Source of the DNA: JAEMQF01 sp963850525 | GTDB taxonomy: Bacteria > Pseudomonadota > Gammaproteobacteria > Burkholderiales > Burkholderiaceae_C | DNA: 64,000 nucleotides | Reading direction: 5' to 3' | Assembly: GCA_963850525.1 (NCBI GenBank) | Contig: CAWKLQ010000002.1 | Location: forward strand, 1 to 64,000 | Shown here: positions 1-8,186 of the stretch, in pieces | How positions within the stretch are numbered: the first letter of the stretch is position 1 | Layout: the number at the start of each line of letters is the position of its first letter | The notes under the pieces: model-generated | What the model was told of the DNA's origin: nothing | Seen by the model: the letters and a program-made list of their open reading frames with translations, nothing else | Databases searched by the model: none | Translations under genes and position numbers: made by a program

Positions 1-2159
1 CGAGCTTGCGATAGGCGGCCTGACTGGCTGCGCTGATCTCCTGCGCCGCGACGTGAAAGCTCCGCGGCGCGGCTTTGGTGGGGTGCAGCAGCGTCGCCTC
101 GAGCGTCGCCGCGACGAGCGTTTCCAGATTGCGCCGGCCGATCTCGGGGTGCGCGTACTTCGAGGCGATCACCTCGCCTTGTTCCGTGAGGCGAATCTGG
201 CCGTTCACGGTGCCCGGCGGCTGCGCGAGGATCGCCTGGTAGCTCGGTCCGCCACCACGCCCCACCGTGCCGCCGCGGCCGTGGAACAGGCGCAGGCGAT
301 CGGCGTCCTCGGCCTGCAATTCACTGAAAAGCTCAACGAGCGCGATCTCGGCACGGTACAGCTCCCAGTTGCTGGTGAACATGCCGCCGTCTTTGTTGCT
401 GTCGCTGTAGCCGAGCATCACGTCTTGCTCAGCGCCCGACGCCTGCAGCAGCGCCGCCACGCCTTGCAGCGCGTAGAACTCGCGCATGATGGTGGGCGCG
501 CGTTGCAAGTCGGCAATCGTTTCGAAGAGCGGCGAGACGATCAGGTCGGCGACCGCAGCCGCCGCGCCGGGGCCGCCCGCGTCGCCCTGCAAAGTGCCGC
601 GCAGCAAGCCCACCTCCTTGAACAGCACCAGCACCTCGAGCAGTCGCTCACCTGCTCGGTGTGCGAAATGATGTAGTGGCGCAACGCCTCGCGGCCGTGG
701 CGCTGCAGCAGTTCGTGCGCCGCCTCGAACACCGCCAACTCGGCCAGCGTGTGCTGGCTGTAGCGCGCTCGTCATCACGCGCAGCGGGCGCGCGTCGTTC
801 AGCGCGCGCAACAAAAGTTCGCGGCGCGCGGCCTCAGTCAGGCCGGCATAGTCGGCCTCGATTCGCGCCACGCGCAGCAGCTCGGCGATCACCGCTTCGT
901 GTTTGTCGGAACTTTGGCGCAGGTCCAGCGTCGCGAGGTGAAAGCCGAACACCATCACGGCGCGCTGCAGCGGCTTCAGGCGCACGCCGGTGAGCGCCTG
1001 CGCATGGTGCGACGCCAACGAAGCGTCTAGGGTGCGCAGGTCGGCGAGAAAGTGCTGTGCGCCGGGGTACGGGTCTTGCGCCGCGACGGCGTGGCGCAGC
1101 GCCTGCGTCCGGCGAGCTGCTGCAGCGTTGCGGCCAGGCGCGCGTAGACGCCGATCAAGGCGCGCCGATAGGGTTCGTCCAGACGGTGCGGGTTGTGATC
1201 GCCGGAGCGTTCGGCGAGCGCCTGCAACTCGGGCGTGACGCCGCACAGCGTCGCTGAGATCGACAGCTCGGCGCCGAGTTCGTGCACCTGCGCGAGATAG
1301 TGGCGCAGCGCGGTTTCGCTTTGCCGCGCCATCGCGGCGCGCAAGGTGTCGGCGGTGACAAAAGGGTTGCCGTCGCGGTCGCCGCCGATCCAATGCCCCA
1401 TGCGGAAAAAACTCGCCACGTCCAGGCCCGGCAGGCCTGCTCGACCTCGGCGTAAAGCCGCGGGATCTGGCCGAGGAAGGTGGCGGGGTAGTAGCTCAGC
1501 ACGTTTTCGATTTCGTCGGCCACCGTGAGCCGCGCCGTGCGCAGCATGCGCGTTTGCCAGAGCTGCGTGATGCGCGCGCGCAGCAGGGCGTCGTTCGCGC
1601 TGCGCTCGGGCTCGGTGAGCGCCAGCTCGCGCGCCTGCACGAGTTCGGCGATCGCGCGTTCGGCGTCGAGGATGCTCTTGCGCTGCACTTCGGTGGGGTG
1701 GGCGGTGAGCACCGGCGAGATGTAGGCACGCGCCAGCACGTCGGCGATTTGCGCCGGGGCCACGCCGCGCCGCGCGAGGCGCCCGAAAGCGAAGGCCAGC
1801 GAACCTTCCTGAACGTCGCCGCGGCGCTCGTGGTACTCGCGGCGCCGCACGTGCTGCCGGTCCTCGGCGATGTTGGCCAGGTGCGAGAAGTAACTGAATG
1901 CACGGATCACGCTCACCGTCTGGTCGTTGCTCAGGCCTTTCAACAGGCGGTCCAGCGTGGCCCCGGCGCTTGCGTTTTGCTTCAGACGGTAGCCGACCGA
2001 GAGTTTGCGAACCCGCTCGATGAGCTCGAAGGCGGGGCGCCCTTCCTGCTCCTGAATCACCTCGCCCAGCAGGCGACCGAGCAGGCGAATGTCTTCGACG
2101 AGCGGGCGGTTTTTCTGCGCCGCGGCGCCGGCGGGGGACTTGCGTGTTGTGGGCTTCAT
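1..2159 (-). pseudogene. ppc: Phosphoenolpyruvate carboxylase, frameshifted and cut by the left edge
   Basis: Would carboxylate phosphoenolpyruvate to oxaloacetate, replenishing the TCA cycle. The first frame from the ATG at 2159 carries the substrate-binding [12 protein letters not shown] motif. After a shift near 1437 the frame reads [14 protein letters not shown], and further on come [10 protein letters not shown] and the catalytic [14 protein letters not shown] loop, all family hallmarks. No single frame joins them: shifts are needed near 1437, 1105, 768 and 643. At 1437 and 643 the repair is one missing base in a short C run. Every segment stays well conserved, so consensus errors are as likely as real decay. 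The C-terminal part lies outside the window. The gene is divergent from hemC, an arrangement common in betaproteobacteria. Confidence 0.9.
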
Positions 2160-2224
2160 CTGAACCTTGGTGAGGGCAGCATCGTTCCTGACGTGAATAT
2201 AAACACGCCTGCTAGCATTGGGCC

Positions 2225-3163
2225 ATGGTTGCGCCCATCGTCATTGCCACGCGTGAGAGCCGGCTCGCGTTGTGGCAGGCCGAGCACGTGCGCGAGCTGC
2301 TGCGCACGCAGCTGGGCCTGCACGCCGAACTGCTCGGCATGACAACGCGCGGTGACCAGATTCTCGACCGCACGCTGTCCAAAGTGGGCGGCAAGGGCCT
2401 GTTCGTGAAGGAACTCGAAGCCGCGCTCGCCTCCGGGCAGGCGCAGCTCGCGGTGCATTCGCTGAAAGACATGCCGATGGACCTGCCCGAGGGGTTCGAG
2501 TTGACGGCAGTCCTGGCGCGCGAGGACGCGCGTGACGCGTTCGTCTCGAACCGCCATGCGAGCCTCGACGCCTTGCCGCAAGGTGCCGTGGTGGGCACGT
2601 CGAGCCTGCGCCGTGTCGTGCAGTTGAGTGCGCTGCGCCCCGACCTGAAAGTGATTCCGCTGCGCGGCAACCTCGACACCCGGTTGAAGAAGCTCGACGC
2701 CGGCGAGTATGACGCGATCGTCCTGGCCGCCGCGGGCCTGAAGCGCATGGGGCTGGCCAACCGGATCCGCGCCACATTTGAAACCACCCAGATGCTGCCT
2801 TGCGCAGGTCAGGGCGCGCTCGGCCTCGAGGTGCGCAGCGATGCCGCGGCACTGCGCGCCCAGTTGGGCGCGTTGACGCATCGCCCGACCTGGCTTGCGG
2901 TGCAGGCCGAACGCGCGGTCTCGCGGGCGCTGGGCGGCAGTTGCAGCGTGCCGTTGGCCGCCCACGCGACCTGGTCCGTGGCGAATCTGCAAGTGCGCGC
3001 GGCGCTGGGCAACGCAGCAGCGCCGGCTGCGCCGCTGCTGCACGGCACCGTGCAGGGCACGGTGGCCGACGACGCGGGCGCGTTGGCGCTCGGCGCCGCC
3101 GTCGCGCGGCAGTTGCGCGACCAAGGTGCGGACGCCTACCTGGCCGCCGCCGCGGCGCATTAG
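2225..3163 (+). CDS. hemC: Porphobilinogen deaminase (hydroxymethylbilane synthase)
   Basis: Cytoplasmic enzyme that joins four porphobilinogen units into hydroxymethylbilane in haem and sirohaem synthesis. The 312-residue protein has the usual length. Visible family blocks are [12 protein letters not shown] at the N-terminus, [11 protein letters not shown], the HSLKDMP block, GTSSLRR, and the dipyrromethane cofactor cysteine in [10 protein letters not shown] near residue 240. The ATG start lies 65 bases from the divergent ppc start, so the two genes share a short promoter region. It is the first gene of hemC-hemD-hemX-hemY, with 14 bases to the hemD start. Function is secure from motif and context. 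Confidence 0.97.
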   Translation: MVAPIVIATRESRLALWQAEHVRELLRTQLGLHAELLGMTTRGDQILDRTLSKVGGKGLFVKELEAALASGQAQLAVHSLKDMPMDLPEGFELTAVLAREDARDAFVSNRHASLDALPQGAVVGTSSLRRVVQLSALRPDLKVIPLRGNLDTRLKKLDAGEYDAIVLAAAGLKRMGLANRIRATFETTQMLPCAGQGALGLEVRSDAAALRAQLGALTHRPTWLAVQAERAVSRALGGSCSVPLAAHATWSVANLQVRAALGNAAAPAAPLLHGTVQGTVADDAGALALGAAVARQLRDQGADAYLAAAAAH

Positions 3164-3177
3164 GTGCTCCCGGGCAC

Positions 3178-3963
3178 GTGTCGACGCCGCCTGCCGTGAA
3201 GGTTCTCATCACCCGACCGGAGGACCAGGCAGCGCAGTGGGTCGAACGCCTGCGCAGTCTGGACATCGACGCCGTGCCCTTGCCGCTGATTCGCATCCGA
3301 CCCGTCGCCGAGCCGCTGCCGGTGGTGCTGGCGTGGTCGCGCATCAACCAGTTGCGCCTGATCGTGTTCGTGAGCCCGAACGCCGTCGAACACTTTTTTG
3401 CATTGAAACCCGCAGGAATGCGCTGGCCGCAAGGCTTGGGCGTGGCCTCCACCGGGCCGGGAACGAGCCGCGTCTTGCGCGAGCACGGCGTGCCGGCGCA
3501 GCGCATCGCCGAGCCTGCGGCAGACGCGCCGCAATTCGATTCCGAGGCGCTGTGGGCGAGCCTGGAGGGGACCGACTGGCGCGACGCGAAGGTGCTGATC
3601 GTGCGCGGCGACGGCGGGCGCGAGTGGCTCGCCGAGAAACTGCGCGCCCAGGGCGCCAAGGTCAGCACGGTGGCCGCGTACCAGCGCGCCGCGCCGTCGT
3701 TCACGCCGCCGCAGTTGGCGTTGCTCGCCCAGGCGCTGGCCGAGCCGCAGGCGCACCTCTGGTTGTTCAGCAGTTCGGAAGCCGTGTCGCACCTGGCCGA
3801 CGCGCTGAGCAACGTCGACCTGGCGCGCGCCTGGGCAATCGCCACGCATCCTCGCATCGCCGCACGCGCCCAGGAAGTCGGCTTCGGCAACGTCGTCAAG
3901 ACCCGGCCCGCGCTGGACGCCGTCGTCGCGTGCATCAAGCTCACTGCTGGAAGCCCCACATGA
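3178..3963 (+). CDS. hemD: Uroporphyrinogen-III synthase
   Basis: Closes and inverts ring D of hydroxymethylbilane to give uroporphyrinogen III. The GTG at 3178 was chosen because the protein then begins with the family's N-terminal strand VKVLITRPEDQA and follows hemC at once; the open frame runs further upstream without family features. At 261 residues it has the typical length. The HemD family is poorly conserved, but IVFVSPNAVEHFF, ASTGPGTSR and the C-terminal LFSSSEAVSHL are typical. Its TGA overlaps the hemX ATG (ATGA), which suggests translational coupling. Confidence 0.95.
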   Translation: MSTPPAVKVLITRPEDQAAQWVERLRSLDIDAVPLPLIRIRPVAEPLPVVLAWSRINQLRLIVFVSPNAVEHFFALKPAGMRWPQGLGVASTGPGTSRVLREHGVPAQRIAEPAADAPQFDSEALWASLEGTDWRDAKVLIVRGDGGREWLAEKLRAQGAKVSTVAAYQRAAPSFTPPQLALLAQALAEPQAHLWLFSSSEAVSHLADALSNVDLARAWAIATHPRIAARAQEVGFGNVVKTRPALDAVVACIKLTAGSPT

Positions 3964-5117
3964 CTTCGAACGAGCCTGACGTCTCCCCGGCTCCCACAGC
4001 AGCTCCCGCGACCGCGCGTGACACCACGCTCGACGCGGCGCCGGGGCTGGGCAATCGGCGCCGCAGCATGCCGCGGTGGCGCACCCTGGCGCTGGGCCTC
4101 GCGCTGGTGCTGGGCGCCGCCGGTCTGTGGGGCGCGTGGAACGTGAGCCAGCGCCACGCCGCGCTCGAGCGCGAACTCGTGCTGCGTCAGCAGGAGAGCT
4201 CGGCGCAGGCCGTCGAGGCGCGCCTGTTTGCGAAACAGGCGCAAGACGGCATGCTCGAAGGCGCGGCGAAGGTTGCGCTGCTCGAGGCGCGCCTGGCCGA
4301 AGTGACGGTGCAGCGCGGCCAGCTCGAGGAGTTGCTGCAGTCGTTGACGCGCTCGCGCGACGAGAACCTGATCGTCGACATCGAATCGGAGATCCGCGTC
4401 GCCGTGCAGCAAAACGCGATCACGGGCAGCGCCGAGCCGCTGCTCGCCGCACTCAGACAAGGCGACGAACGCCTGGCGCGCCACGCCCAACCCAAGTTCG
4501 AGCGCGTGCGCCGCGCCATCGCGCGCGACATCGACCGCGTGCTCGCCTCCGGCGTCGCCGACGTGTCGAGTCTGGCGATCAAACTCGACGAAGCGGTGCG
4601 CATGGTCGACGAGTTGCCGCTGCTCACGTCGCTCGAATCGCGCCGCGCTGCGCCCAAGGCGCCCGAGGAGGCGAAGGCGGCGAGGGCGGCGCTGCCGGCG
4701 GCTTCCGCTGCCGCGGGGGGTGTCTCGGCCCCAGCCTGGCTGCAGCGCTGGAGCGCGGCCTGGGACGCGGCGTGGCAGCGCATCGTCACGGAAGCGCGCT
4801 CGCTCGTGCGCGTCACGCCCATCGAGCACCCGGATGCGATGTTCATCGCCCCCGAACAAGCCTTCTTCCTCAAAGAGAATCTGAAGTTGCGCCTGCTCAA
4901 CGCGCGCCTGGCGCTGCTGAGTCGCCAGTTCGAGACCGCGCAGTCCGATCTGGCGGGCGCGCGCACTGCGCTCGAGCGTTTCTACGATCGTGGCTCCAAG
5001 CGCACCACGGTCGCGCTGGACCTGATTCGCCAGGTGGCGACGCAGGCGCGCCACACCAGCGTGCCGCGACCCGACGAGACGCTCGCCGCCCTCGCCGCCG
5101 CAGGCGTGGGCCGCTGA
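3960..5117 (+). CDS. hemX: HemX-family membrane protein of the haem operon
   Basis: Membrane-anchored protein encoded with hemCD in many proteobacteria. Databases often call it a uroporphyrinogen-III C-methyltransferase, but it lacks the SAM-binding GxGxGD-type motifs of CobA/CysG, and its biochemical role is unsettled. The 385-residue protein starts with a polar Pro/Ala/Thr-rich stretch, then one transmembrane helix at about residues 41-60, then a long Glu/Arg-rich helical region likely to form a periplasmic coiled coil. An Ala-rich linker (about 230-260) precedes the conserved C-terminal part containing APEQAFFLKENLKLRLLNAR. The ATG overlaps the hemD stop. Confidence 0.9.
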   Translation: MTSNEPDVSPAPTAAPATARDTTLDAAPGLGNRRRSMPRWRTLALGLALVLGAAGLWGAWNVSQRHAALERELVLRQQESSAQAVEARLFAKQAQDGMLEGAAKVALLEARLAEVTVQRGQLEELLQSLTRSRDENLIVDIESEIRVAVQQNAITGSAEPLLAALRQGDERLARHAQPKFERVRRAIARDIDRVLASGVADVSSLAIKLDEAVRMVDELPLLTSLESRRAAPKAPEEAKAARAALPAASAAAGGVSAPAWLQRWSAAWDAAWQRIVTEARSLVRVTPIEHPDAMFIAPEQAFFLKENLKLRLLNARLALLSRQFETAQSDLAGARTALERFYDRGSKRTTVALDLIRQVATQARHTSVPRPDETLAALAAAGVGR

Positions 5118-5137
5118 GGCGGGCAGGGGAGCCAGGA

Positions 5138-6387
5138 ATGCGCACCGTGGTGTGGTTGCTGCTTCTGTTTGCGGGGGCTGTTCTTGCGGCGGCGCTGCTG
5201 GGCACGAACGACGGCCTGGTGTCGCTCTATTGGCGCGGCGCGCGCGTCGATCTGTCCTTGAACCTGTTTCTGCTGCTGTTGCTCGCGAGTTGCCTGGTCT
5301 TGATGGGCGTGATTCGCGCGGTCGCACTGCTGCTCGAGCTGCCGCAGCGTGCGCACGAATGGCGCACCGCGCGCCGCGAGCGCGGCGCGCAACAGGCGCT
5401 GCGCGAGGCGCTGGCGTATTACTTCGGCGGGCGCTTTACGCGGGCGCAAAAAGCCGCGCAGCGCGCGCTGGCGATTCAGCGCGATTCGGGCAGCTTCGAG
5501 CGCGATCGGCAATTCACCGTGCTCGCCCATGTGCTCGCCGCGGGCAGCGCGCACCGCCTGCAAGACCGGGCCGCGCGCGACGCCTCGCTGCACGATGCGT
5601 TCGAGCTGACCCGCGGCAACCTCGCCACCGGATCCGCCGAGGAAGGCGCGCGCCTGCTCGCCGCCGAATGGGCGCTGGACGACCGCGACGCCGAGCGCGC
5701 CTTGCAGTGGATTGCCGAGCTGCCGCTGGGCGTGGCGCGTCGCACCCAGGCGCTGCGCCTGAAGCTGCACGCCACCCGCCTGGCGCGCCAGCCGCAGGAA
5801 GCGCTGAAAACGGCGCGGCTGCTCGCCAAGCACCAGGCCTTCAGCAAGCCTGCGGCCGAAGGCATGTTGCGCTCGCTGGCCAACGAAACGCTCGACAGCG
5901 CGCGCGACGCCGATCAGCTGCGCCGGCAGTGGCAGCAATTCGAGGCCACGGACCGGCGCGACCCTTTCGTCGCGGCACGCGCCGCGCAGCGCGCCGCCGA
6001 ATTCGGCGCGTTGGAAGATGCACGCGCCTGGTTGCGCCCATTTTGGGAGCGCTTGAGCGAATTGCCGAGCGACGAGCGCGCCGTCGTCGCGCAGGCGCTG
6101 TCCAAGTCGGTCTCGGGCATCGGCGCCGAGTGGCTCGTGCGGCTCGAGTCGGCGGCCGCAGCGTACCCGCGCGAAGGCGCGATCGCACTGGCCGTCGGCG
6201 CGGCGTGGGCCGAGCGGCAGTTGTGGGGCAAGGCACGGCAAATGCTCGAGCAGGCGGCGCGCGACAGCGCGCTGCACGTGCGCTGGCGCCGTGACGCGTG
6301 GCTGCGCCTGGCGGGAATCGCCCGCGACGAAGGCGAACGGCACGCGTGGCAGAGTGCTTCGAATCCGCCGCGCGCCTGGGCGAGTAG
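5138..6387 (+). CDS. hemY: HemY-family TPR membrane protein, 3' end frameshifted
   Basis: Inner-membrane protein of the proteobacterial haem operon (the HemY N-terminal family, not protoporphyrinogen oxidase), with a C-terminal tetratricopeptide-like region; its exact role is unresolved. Two transmembrane helices lie at about residues 4-22 and 40-60, followed by the conserved LAYYFGGRFTRAQKAAQRAL. The GGAGCCAGGA upstream supports the ATG at 5138. As sequenced, the frame runs through the tRNA promoter and stops at 6440-6442 inside the tRNA-Arg gene. One missing base near 6350 restores the end ECFESAARLGE with a TAG at 6385-6387, which looks like the true C-terminus, so that end is given here. 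Confidence 0.88.
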
Positions 6388-6403
6388 CACCGAAACCCAC
6401 TGC

Positions 6404-6409
6404 TATACT
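6404..6409 (+). promoter_or_regulatory. -10 box of the tRNA-Arg promoter
   Basis: TATACT lies 10 bases before the first base of the tRNA, followed by a GC-rich discriminator (GCCCGGCCGC), as expected for a stringently controlled stable-RNA promoter. No convincing -35 box is obvious upstream, because the region is still hemY coding sequence. Confidence 0.6.
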
Positions 6410-6419
6410 GCCCGGCCGC

Positions 6420-6496
6420 GCGGCTGTAGCTCAGTTGGATAGAGTACTTGGCTACGAACCAAGGGGTCGTGGGTTCGAATCCTGCCAGCCGCACCA
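6420..6496 (+). tRNA. tRNA-Arg (anticodon ACG)
   Basis: A full cloverleaf can be drawn. The acceptor arm GCGGCTG pairs with CAGCCGC, the D arm is GCTC..GAGT, and the anticodon stem CTTGG/CCAAG encloses the loop CTACGAA with anticodon ACG. The T arm carries TTCGAAT. The encoded CCA end is at 6494-6496, giving 77 bases in all. The ACG anticodon, with A34 normally edited to inosine, reads CGU, CGC and CGA. A 22-base copy of its 3' part recurs at 9747-9768, which suggests this gene served as an integration site. Confidence 0.97.
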
Positions 6497-6515
6497 GAAA
6501 AACTAAAAACGGATC

Positions 6516-6552
6516 AACGGCCCAGAGGCTTCATGCTGCTGGGCCGTTTTTC
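6516..6552 (+). terminator. Rho-independent terminator after tRNA-Arg
   Basis: A 10-base perfect inverted repeat (AACGGCCCAG at 6516-6525 and CTGGGCCGTT at 6539-6548) encloses a 13-base loop and is followed by a T run. It lies 20 bases past the tRNA 3' end. Confidence 0.85.
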
Positions 6553-6587
6553 TTTCTGCGCGACCTTCTGCGCGACTTTCCCTGACC

Positions 6588-6720
6588 TCATCCGTTGACC
6601 ACGCGCAGCAACGTGGTGCGCTCGTGCGTCTCGTGCACCTTGTTCGCCGCCTCTACCAGACGCGCGATCGTGGCACCCAGCCGAGTTGCCGCCTCAGTTC
6701 GTCGAAGATGCGGTGAACTT
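6588..6720 (-). pseudogene. Probable tyrosine integrase C-terminal remnant
   Basis: Read on the minus strand up to a TGA at 6588-6590, the DNA encodes HLRRTEAATRLGATIARLV and then EAANKVHETHERTTLLRVVNG. This resembles the last 40 residues of phage and plasmid tyrosine recombinases, where a conserved H-L is followed by a helical tail. It sits immediately 3' of a tRNA gene, the usual place for an integrase. No catalytic Arg or Tyr box and no start codon remain, so it can only be a fragment. The identification rests on pattern and position and is tentative. Confidence 0.4.
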
Positions 6721-6845
6721 GCCGGTCCCCGATCGGTTCACCCAGCAAGCGGCCGCGGCTGGAGAACGGATCGGCAGGGTGGGCAATATCGGATCGGCGT
6801 CGACCTTGTATGCAGAAAACAGGGTTTAGACAGTAATCTGAATAA

Positions 6846-6861
6846 ACTGGCTAAAGCCAGT
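6846..6861. promoter_or_regulatory. Palindrome upstream of hipB, probable operator
   Basis: ACTGGCTAAAGCCAGT is a perfect 6+6 inverted repeat around TAAA, ending 29 bases before the hipB ATG. Xre-type antitoxins normally repress their own promoter through such sites; binding here is inferred. Confidence 0.5.
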
Positions 6862-6890
6862 AAAGTGGGAACTGATCGGAGTTGCGTCCC

Positions 6891-7319
6891 ATGAGCTTCC
6901 CGCTTCGAATTCCCGACCAGTTGAAGCAACACCTTCGCGCGTTGCGGAAGAGCCGCGGAATGACGCAGGCTCAGCTTGGCGCATTGGTTGGCGTTAGGCA
7001 GGCCCGCATCGCCGAGATCGAGGCCAACCCTGGGGTCGTCAGCCTGGACCAACTCACGAAGGTGTTGGCGGCGCTGGGCAGCGCCTTGCATTTGCACAGT
7101 CCCGATGGCGCGGGCACCGAGATCAATGCGCTGCCTGGAGCGGGGCCGAAGGCGCCACAGTCCGCGTCAACGTCGGCGGTGACGCGGGCTCCAATGCCGG
7201 CACGGCAGGCCATCGGCCAGGTCATCGGTGCGCCGGCGCAGCAGCGCAGCAGAGCGAGGGCAACCAAGCCTGCACTGCGGACCGGCATCGTGATTCGTCC
7301 GAAGAAGGGCACGTGGTGA
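6891..7319 (+). CDS. hipB: HipB-type Xre antitoxin / transcriptional regulator
   Basis: Helix-turn-helix DNA-binding protein of 142 residues. The Xre/Cro HTH spans about residues 12-65, with MTQAQLGALVGVRQARIAEIE as its core. An extended basic, Ala-rich tail follows and ends in RPKKGTW. HipB proteins neutralise the HipA serine kinase and repress the hipBA promoter. The downstream frame, overlapping the TGA, starts exactly like HipA but is cut after about 20 codons, so this is an orphaned antitoxin. The ATG at 6891 is preferred over an in-frame TTG at 6882. The setting next to tRNA-Arg suggests arrival on an integrative element. Confidence 0.8.
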   Translation: MSFPLRIPDQLKQHLRALRKSRGMTQAQLGALVGVRQARIAEIEANPGVVSLDQLTKVLAALGSALHLHSPDGAGTEINALPGAGPKAPQSASTSAVTRAPMPARQAIGQVIGAPAQQRSRARATKPALRTGIVIRPKKGTW

Positions 7320-7474
7320 CGACTGCGCTCAATGCCTGGATGAACGGCGAGTTGGTGGGCGCCTGGACTGTCGATCGAATTGGACCGAGCTTTCCCATGA
7401 AAATCGTACTTCTGAGCATGAACTTCGCGCCGGCTTGGTTTGACCGCCACGCCAGTACGGCGCGATGGCCATAG
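7316..7474 (+). pseudogene. HipA toxin stub, truncated after the first strand
   Basis: A GTG overlapping the hipB stop opens a frame that begins TTALNAWMNGELVGAWTV, matching the conserved N-terminal strands of HipA kinases (name-W-x-N-G-x-x-V-G). After about residue 20 the similarity ends and the frame stops at 7472-7474, giving 52 codons in place of roughly 430. The kinase domain is absent, so no toxin can be made. The junction near 7378 marks a deletion. The cytochrome gene begins right after it. Confidence 0.65.
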
Positions 7475-7481
7475 GGTACTG

Positions 7482-8186
7482 ATGCGATTCACGTCCACGA
7501 TCGCCGCCGCCATGTTCGCCGGCGCAATGGGCCACGCCGCGGCCGCGCCCGAAGTGCACCGGGTTCCCGACACGATCGCGCAGCGCGTTCAGGCGTGCAC
7601 CCCTTGCCATGGGAAAGAAGGGGTGGCGACGCGCACCGGCTACTTGCCGCGAATCGCCGGCAAGCCGGCGGGCTACCTGGTCAACCAGTTGCTCAATTTT
7701 CGCGACGGGCGGCGCAACAACGCGGCGATGGGCCGCCTCGTCGAGAACCTGTCCGACGCCTACCTGCACGAGATCGCGGACTACTTCGCATCGCTCGACC
7801 TGCCCTACGCGCCCAACCCCGCCCTCAGTGCGCCTGCCGCTGAACTCGAGCGTGGCGCGCAACTGGTGGCGCGCGGCGACGTGGCGATCGGCGTTCCCGC
7901 GTGCGGCCGTTGTCACGGTGCGGCGATGACGGGCGTCGCGCCCGCGACTCCCGGTCTGCTCGGGCTGCCCAAGGACTACCTGATCGCGCAGCTCGGCGCG
8001 TGGCGAACCGGCCTGCGCGGCGCACAGGCGCCGGACTGCATGCGCGAAATCAGCCGCCGCCTGAGCGCGCTCGATGTGAGCGCGGTGGCGAGCTACTTGT
8101 CGCGGCAGCCGCTGCCGCGCGACCCCAAGCCCGCCGCCACAAACCCCGGGCCGCTGCCGTTGGACTGCGGATCGGCGACGCGATGA
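7482..8186 (+). CDS. Dihaem cytochrome c (c4-like), exported
   Basis: Periplasmic electron carrier of 234 residues. The start at 7482 gives a clean signal peptide of about 22 residues (RFTSTIAAAMFAGAMGHAAA). Two haem-binding motifs are visible, CTPCH near residue 39 and CGRCH near residue 140, each in one half of a duplicated fold, which is the cytochrome c4 arrangement. Its TGA overlaps the ATG of the next, trihaem cytochrome gene, so the two are made together and probably pass electrons in series towards a terminal oxidase. The dehydrogenase they serve is not in the window. Confidence 0.85.
   Translation: MRFTSTIAAAMFAGAMGHAAAAPEVHRVPDTIAQRVQACTPCHGKEGVATRTGYLPRIAGKPAGYLVNQLLNFRDGRRNNAAMGRLVENLSDAYLHEIADYFASLDLPYAPNPALSAPAAELERGAQLVARGDVAIGVPACGRCHGAAMTGVAPATPGLLGLPKDYLIAQLGAWRTGLRGAQAPDCMREISRRLSALDVSAVASYLSRQPLPRDPKPAATNPGPLPLDCGSATR

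Larger units (their letters stand above)
6497..6890. other. Gap between tRNA-Arg and hipB
   Basis: About 390 bases with no intact gene. It holds the tRNA terminator, the possible integrase fragment and, near 6780-6890, a shift to AT-richer sequence that contains the hipB promoter region with a palindrome. Confidence 0.7.

Noticed and set aside
2241..5327. 1028-codon open frame on the minus strand opposite hemC-hemX
   Set aside because: Low-complexity Arg/Ala-rich translation typical of the antisense of GC-rich genes; the plus strand holds four clearly conserved haem genes.
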